The translations under genes were made by a program, and so were the position numbers. Under the pieces are notes generated by a model that was not told where the DNA came from, ran no database searches, and saw only the letters and a program-made list of their open reading frames with translations. From the NCBI RefSeq assembly GCF_049701115.1, contig NZ_JBNATX010000052.1:1-8936 (forward strand): DNA of 8,936 nt, given 5' to 3'. Positions within the stretch are counted from its first letter, which is position 1. The number at the start of each line of letters is the position of its first letter. This DNA is from Thermoanaerobacter sp049701115 (GTDB lineage: Bacteria > Bacillota > Thermoanaerobacteria > Thermoanaerobacterales > Thermoanaerobacteraceae). This document shows positions 5,789-8,936 of this stretch, piece by piece.

Positions 5789-7084
5789 TCATATCTCGAC
5801 TTTTTCAAATTTCTTGTTTTTCTGATACCTTATTTGCCCTTCCACTATTGTGTATTCCACAACTCCTTTTAATTTCATCCCGTGATAAGGGGTGTTTTTG
5901 CCCTTTGACTTGAATTTTTCTTTATCTACGGTATATTCTTCATGGGGATTAACAATCACGATATCCGCAGTAGCTCCTACCCTTATTCCATTGGATATCC
6001 CCAGTATCCTTGCAGGATTCATACTCATGTAATTCACTAAGGCTTTCATAGTGATTATACCTGTCTGTACCAGAAAAGTGTTTATAACAGAGAATGCCGT
6101 TTCAAGACCTGATATTCCAAAAGGAGCCATGTCATAGGGAACTTTTTTATCGTCTCTAGTATGAGGAGCGTGGTCTGTAGCGATCGCATCTATAGTGCCG
6201 TCCTTCAACCCTTCTATCAAAGCCTCTACATCTTCCCTAGTCCTCAAGGGCGGGAAAACTTTTGTATTGGTATCGTAATTGTAGACTGCCTCATCTGTGA
6301 GAGTAAGATGGTGAGGAGTAACTTCTGCTGTTATACTTACCCCTTCCTCTTTTGCCCTCTTTATAAGCTCTACACTGCCTTTAGTGGAAACATGGGCAAT
6401 GTGAAGCTTCGCACCTGTCGCCTTTGCCAGTATTATATTTCTTGCAAGCATCACTTCTTCCGCTTCCCTCGGTATTCCTTTAAGCCCCAGCATTGTAGCA
6501 ATTATCCCGCTGTTTACCACTCCTTCTCCGCTTAATGTCTTGTCCTCGCAGTGAGTTATCATAAGGAGGTCATACATTTTGCCATAAGTCATAACCCTTT
6601 TCATAACTCCTGCGCTCATTATCGGGAAGCCGTCATCAGATAAAGCAACGACTCCAGCCTTTTTCAGCTTTGCCATTTCAGTTATTTCTTCGCCTTTCAT
6701 CCCCTTTGTCATAGCCCCTATAGGCAGTACCTTCACTACTCCTTCTCTTTGAGCCACAGCCTTCACATACTCTACGACTACTTCACTGTCTATAGGAGGA
6801 TCGGTATTAGGCATACAGGCGACAGTAGTAAAACCCCCTGCTGCAGCCGCCTCTGTTCCTGTCCTTATAGTCTCCTTTTCCTCAAAACCCGGCTGTCTTA
6901 GATGGGTGTGCATGTCTACAAAACCTGGAAGCACATATTTGCCTTCAGCGTCAATCACTACAGCATCGGAAACGTCGATATTCTTGTCAATCCCTTTTAT
7001 TATTCCGTAATTTATAAGGATGTCGGCTTTTTCTTCACCACCAAAACCATCAATCACAATTCCGTTTTTTATGACTATCTTCAT
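5789..7084 (-). CDS. pyrC: dihydroorotase (class I)
   Basis: The 431-residue amidohydrolase cyclises carbamoyl aspartate to dihydroorotate. The metal ligands of class I bacterial dihydroorotases are all visible: H59 and H61 in DMHTHLRQPG (57-66), D151 in SDDGFP (149-154), H178 in ITHCED (176-181), H231 in HIAHVST (228-234) and D304 in ATDHAPH (302-308). A bridging aspartate rather than a carboxylated lysine is the class I pattern. Substrate contacts are expected around MPNTDPP (91-97) and PFGISGLE (321-328). The ATG at 7084 follows GAGGAGG with suitable spacing. An open stretch upstream to 7105 includes that ribosome binding site and is not coding. The gene starts 2 bases after the pyrB stop. 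Confidence 0.97.
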   Translation of the reverse strand: MKIVIKNGIVIDGFGGEEKADILINYGIIKGIDKNIDVSDAVVIDAEGKYVLPGFVDMHTHLRQPGFEEKETIRTGTEAAAAGGFTTVACMPNTDPPIDSEVVVEYVKAVAQREGVVKVLPIGAMTKGMKGEEITEMAKLKKAGVVALSDDGFPIMSAGVMKRVMTYGKMYDLLMITHCEDKTLSGEGVVNSGIIATMLGLKGIPREAEEVMLARNIILAKATGAKLHIAHVSTKGSVELIKRAKEEGVSITAEVTPHHLTLTDEAVYNYDTNTKVFPPLRTREDVEALIEGLKDGTIDAIATDHAPHTRDDKKVPYDMAPFGISGLETAFSVINTFLVQTGIITMKALVNYMSMNPARILGISNGIRVGATADIVIVNPHEEYTVDKEKFKSKGKNTPYHGMKLKGVVEYTIVEGQIRYQKNKKFEKVEI

Positions 7085-7086
7085 TT

Positions 7087-8001
7087 TTAATTCCTCCTCT
7101 CGCACAGAATTTTCAAAAGTGCCATCCTCACAGCCACCCCGTTTGTTACCTGCTCCTCTATTACAGAGTAACTAGCATTCGCAGCACCCGAGGTAACCTC
7201 CACATTCCTGTTTACAGGACCTGGGTGCATCAAAATAGCATCCGGTTTCGCCAGTCTCATTCTCTCCTCATTTATTCCGAAATACTCCCTGTACTCCTCA
7301 ATTGAAGGAAATAGCCCGCTTTTTTGCCTTTCCAATTGAATCCTCAATCCCATCACAACATCTGCATCCTTTATAGCCTCTTCAGCGCTATAGCAGACTT
7401 TGACCCCCATTTTCTCTATCTGAGGAGGCATTAGTGTGGAGGGTCCCGCCACTTTCACTTCTGCTCCCAATTTCTTAAGTCCCCATATGTTAGACCTTGC
7501 CACCCTGCTGTGCATAATATCACCTATTATAGCAACTTTTAATCCTTTAAAATCTCCTTTTTTCTCCTTTATAGTCATCATATCCAAAAGCGCCTGTGTT
7601 GGATGTTCATTTATGCCATCCCCTCCGTTTATGATGGAAGCATTTGTGTATTTCGCAAGAAGGTGAGGAGTTCCACTCATATTGTGCCTTGTTATTACTA
7701 CATCTGCTTTCATCCTTTCAACTGTCCTTATAGTATCTATCAAAGACTCTCCCTTTACCACACTGCTGGTAGCCACCTCTATATTTCCATAATGGGCTCC
7801 CAGGTATTTTGCAGCCATTTCAAAAGACAGCCTTGTCCTTGTGCTAGGCTCGAAGAAGATTGTCACCACAGTTTTTCCTCTTAAGGCCTGGGAATACTTT
7901 TCACCGTTTAAAAGCTTTTTCATCTCAAAGGCCAAATCCAGAATTTCCAGTATTTCTTCTCTTGTAAGGTCTTTAATCCCCAGAAGGTCCTTTTTGAGCA
8001 T
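7087..8001 (-). CDS. pyrB: aspartate carbamoyltransferase catalytic subunit
   Basis: The 304-residue enzyme condenses carbamoyl phosphate and aspartate, the committed step of the pathway. The carbamoyl-phosphate loop FEPSTRTRLSFE (50-61) is intact, as are VKGES (82-86), HPTQALLDM (133-141), the aspartate-loop region GLRIQLER (218-225) and the C-terminal MHPGPVNR (258-265). The aspartate-binding LRIQLER form and length separate it from ornithine carbamoyltransferase. No pyrI regulatory gene is present, in keeping with the Firmicutes type, where control is mainly at the RNA level. The ATG at 8001 follows GGAGG (8015-8011) by 9 bases. The 206-base leader between pyrR and this gene holds an attenuator and an additional terminator-like hairpin. 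Confidence 0.97.
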   Translation of the reverse strand: MLKKDLLGIKDLTREEILEILDLAFEMKKLLNGEKYSQALRGKTVVTIFFEPSTRTRLSFEMAAKYLGAHYGNIEVATSSVVKGESLIDTIRTVERMKADVVITRHNMSGTPHLLAKYTNASIINGGDGINEHPTQALLDMMTIKEKKGDFKGLKVAIIGDIMHSRVARSNIWGLKKLGAEVKVAGPSTLMPPQIEKMGVKVCYSAEEAIKDADVVMGLRIQLERQKSGLFPSIEEYREYFGINEERMRLAKPDAILMHPGPVNRNVEVTSGAANASYSVIEEQVTNGVAVRMALLKILCERRN

Positions 8002-8018
8002 GACCCTTTCCCTCCTTT

Positions 8019-8072
8019 AAAAAAAGAGTAGTCCCCATTTCACAAAAAGGTGAAATGGAACTACTCTTTTTT
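8019..8072 (-). terminator. strong terminator-like hairpin directly before the pyrB ribosome binding site
   Basis: On the minus strand, AAAAAA then GAGTAGT (8066-8060) pairs with ACTACTC (8032-8026), and CCATTTCAC pairs with GTGAAATGG around a CTTTTT loop. The whole stem is about 23 bp with one small internal irregularity. The T-run TTTTTTT (8025-8019) follows and abuts the pyrB SD sequence. The hairpin is also flanked by T's on the plus strand, so it could stop transcription in both directions. No sequence upstream in the leader shows good complementarity to its 5' arm that could act as an antiterminator. Confidence 0.85.
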
Positions 8073-8119
8073 CTTAAAATATACTTTTTCGTAAAAATCA
8101 AGAATTTAATTTTAGGCAC

Positions 8120-8160
8120 AAAAAATCCTCCCCTCGTAAAGTTTAACACTCAGGGAGAAT
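8120..8160 (-). terminator. attenuator terminator in the pyrR-pyrB leader
   Basis: ATTCTCCC (8160-8153) pairs with GGGAGGAT (8132-8125): 8 bp including one G-U pair, around a 20-base loop. It is followed by a continued T-run to 8120. The 5' arm is the same segment used as the 3' arm of the antiterminator hairpin, so the two structures exclude each other. Confidence 0.6.
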
Positions 8161-8176
8161 AGGTCTATATTCTCCC
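8153..8176 (-). promoter_or_regulatory. antiterminator hairpin in the pyrR-pyrB leader
   Basis: GGGAGAATA (8176-8168) and TATTCTCCC (8161-8153) form a perfect 9-bp stem with a 6-base loop and no T-run after it. Its 5' arm shares two G residues (8175-8176) with the base of the PyrR-binding hairpin. Its 3' arm is the 5' arm of the following terminator. Confidence 0.6.
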
Positions 8177-8205
8177 TTCTTAGCCTCGCTGGGCTAAATT
8201 AAAGG
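8175..8205 (-). promoter_or_regulatory. PyrR-binding RNA hairpin (anti-antiterminator) before pyrB
   Basis: On the minus strand the upper stem and loop read TTAGCC-CAGCGA-GGCTAA, a perfect 6-bp stem with a hexaloop that fits the PyrR consensus CNGNGA. The lower stem CCTT (8205-8202) pairs with AAGG (8178-8175), with an internal bulge between. It starts 2 bases after the pyrR stop codon. When UMP is high, PyrR bound here should stabilise this hairpin and favour the downstream terminator. Confidence 0.9.
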
Positions 8206-8207
8206 TG

Positions 8208-8744
8208 CTACTTTTCAGTTATAACTACTTTATTCACTCCATCCACTTCTTCCAGCATCACTTGAATTATCTCGCTTCTAGATGTCGGAACATTTTTCCC
8301 AACATAGTCAGGCCTTATAGGAAGTTCCCTGTGACCTCTGTCCACAAGCTCAGCAAGCTGTATTGCTTTGGGTCGCCCCAGGTCAATTATGGCATCCATT
8401 GCAGCCCTCACAGTCCTGCCTGTGTATATAACATCGTCTACTAAGACCACTATTTTATTGGCTACATCCACTCCAATATCTTTCTTCTTTACTACAGGCT
8501 GTTCAAGGTCTGTGGTGAGGTCATCCCGATACAGCGTAATATCAAGAGACCCCACTGGAGGTTCTTTCCCTTCTATTCTAGAGATGTACCTCGCAATTCT
8601 CTTAGCTAGAGGTACTCCTCTTGTCTTAATGCCTACTAAAACTACATCCTCTATCCCTTTATTTCTTTCAACAATCTCGTGAGCTATTCTTATCAAAGCT
8701 CTATCTATAGCTTTTTCGTCCATTATCTCTGCTTTTATTCTCAT
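8208..8744 (-). CDS. pyrR: bifunctional pyr operon RNA-binding regulator / uracil phosphoribosyltransferase
   Basis: The 178-residue protein senses UMP/UTP versus PRPP and binds the hairpins in this operon's leaders to promote termination; family members also have uracil phosphoribosyltransferase activity. The PRPP signature VLVDDVIYTGRTV (100-112) is intact. DITLYRDDLTT (68-78), DRGHRELPIRPDYVGKN (135-151) and VPTS (152-155) are characteristic of PyrR rather than of other PRTases. Basic residues such as those in RALIRIAHE (15-23) would face RNA in the known fold. The ATG at 8744 follows GGAGG with 7 bases of spacing. A frame opening at TTG 8780 would translate the terminator stem and is not credible. 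As first gene of the operon, with an attenuator in its own leader, it should be autoregulated. Confidence 0.97.
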   Translation of the reverse strand: MRIKAEIMDEKAIDRALIRIAHEIVERNKGIEDVVLVGIKTRGVPLAKRIARYISRIEGKEPPVGSLDITLYRDDLTTDLEQPVVKKKDIGVDVANKIVVLVDDVIYTGRTVRAAMDAIIDLGRPKAIQLAELVDRGHRELPIRPDYVGKNVPTSRSEIIQVMLEEVDGVNKVVITEK

Positions 8745-8756
8745 CCTACAACCTCC

Positions 8757-8789
8757 AAAAAAACCTTCTTGCACTGGCAAGAAGGTTTT
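8757..8789 (-). terminator. attenuator terminator in the pyrR leader
   Basis: AAAACCTTCTTGC (8789-8777), loop CAGT, then GCAAGAAGG (8772-8764) and seven T's (8763-8757). It is a textbook intrinsic terminator lying between the promoter and pyrR, with the pyrR SD just downstream of its T-run. Confidence 0.92.
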
Positions 8790-8818
8790 CGATACTTCTT
8801 TTTATAAGACCTTGCCAG
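8774..8818 (-). promoter_or_regulatory. antiterminator of the pyrR leader
   Basis: CTGGCAAG (8818-8811), part of the PyrR-binding hairpin, is perfectly complementary to CTTGCCAG (8781-8774), which covers part of the terminator 5' arm and loop. Forming this 8-bp helix blocks both the PyrR hairpin and the terminator, as in the classic PyrR attenuators. Confidence 0.82.
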
Positions 8819-8839
8819 CCTCACAGGACCGCTTAAAGG
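8810..8839 (-). promoter_or_regulatory. PyrR-binding RNA hairpin (anti-antiterminator) before pyrR
   Basis: The minus strand carries GGTCCTGTGAGGCTGGCAAG, with hexaloop CTGTGA fitting the CNGNGA consensus. It is flanked by CCTT (8839-8836) and AAGG (8813-8810) as the lower stem. This is a near-ideal match to the PyrR-binding motif known from Bacillus pyr leaders. Confidence 0.92.
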
Positions 8840-8853
8840 CTTTTTTCTTTTAT

Positions 8854-8882
8854 ATATTACCACATTCTCTTCAAGTTGTCCA
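8854..8882 (-). promoter_or_regulatory. pyr operon promoter
   Basis: The minus strand has -35 TGGACA (8877-8882), a 17-base spacer and -10 TAATAT (8854-8859), with TGG before the -10 (extended -10). The predicted start is near 8847, about 8 bases before the PyrR-binding hairpin begins, which is where a leader transcript must start. Confidence 0.7.
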
Positions 8883-8936
8883 TGATAGTGTAAAATTTCA
8901 GTAGGTGATGAAGCAGGAAAATGGGGTATGGATGTA

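Noticed and set aside
8073..8118. A separate pyrB promoter in the pyrR-pyrB gap (TTGATT and AT-rich hexamers)
   Set aside because: No -35/-10 pair with acceptable spacing could be found; the matches are what AT-rich DNA gives by chance.
8002..8207. A T-box or other riboswitch in the pyrB leader
   Set aside because: No T-box core sequence of the AGGGTGGNACCGCG type is present, and the PyrR hairpin explains the start of the leader.
8745..8780. Extension of pyrR from a TTG at 8780
   Set aside because: It would translate the attenuator terminator stem and the SD; the ATG at 8744 has a good SD and gives the normal PyrR length.
1..8936. Mobile elements, phage genes, toxin-antitoxin or defence systems
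   Set aside because: All substantial coding regions are assigned to housekeeping families or a simple wall-binding domain; no transposase, integrase, terminal repeats or repeat arrays were seen.

Overview
The window looks like chromosome of a low-GC, probably thermophilic, anaerobic Firmicute close to Thermoanaerobacter/Caldanaerobacter. That is an inference from the start of the 16S gene, the AT-rich intergenic DNA, the Clostridia-type long PyrF, the PyrK/PyrD pair and PyrR-type attenuators. No mobile elements, CRISPR arrays, tRNAs or phage genes are visible. Nearly everything here is housekeeping. I found no convincing new multi-gene system; the most interesting content is RNA-level regulation.

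Left part (1-1140). The first ~59 bases are the 5' end of a 16S rRNA gene on the minus strand. It is preceded by a leader with a boxA-like element and by two tandem sigma-A-type promoters separated by a GC-rich hairpin. Upstream of these, on the same strand, is a TtcA-family tRNA-thiolation gene with a probable terminator. Its promoter lies back-to-back with a plus-strand promoter.

Middle-left part (1141-2615, plus strand). An RlmI-type rRNA methyltransferase is followed by a 77-residue peptidoglycan-binding-domain protein. The Shine-Dalgarno (SD) sequence of the small gene lies inside a long inverted repeat. The plus-strand unit appears to end at a hairpin terminator embedded in the 3' coding end of the convergent pyrE; the two genes overlap by 4 bases.

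Right part (2612-8936, minus strand). This is a compact de novo pyrimidine operon transcribed right to left: pyrR-pyrB-pyrC-pyrF-pyrK-pyrD-pyrE. It encodes the regulator and the enzymes from carbamoyl phosphate plus aspartate through to UMP. PyrB makes carbamoyl aspartate, PyrC cyclises it, PyrD with PyrK oxidises dihydroorotate, PyrE adds phosphoribosyl and PyrF decarboxylates OMP. Carbamoyl-phosphate synthetase (carA/carB) and a uracil permease gene are absent from the cluster, so carbamoyl phosphate must come from genes outside the window.

Control of the operon can be read directly from the sequence. A sigma-A-type promoter precedes pyrR. Its leader carries a PyrR-binding hairpin with a CNGNGA hexaloop, an antiterminator and an intrinsic terminator. 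The 206-base pyrR-pyrB gap carries a second PyrR hairpin, antiterminator and terminator. It also carries a third, very strong terminator-like hairpin right against the pyrB ribosome-binding site, for which I see no antiterminator.
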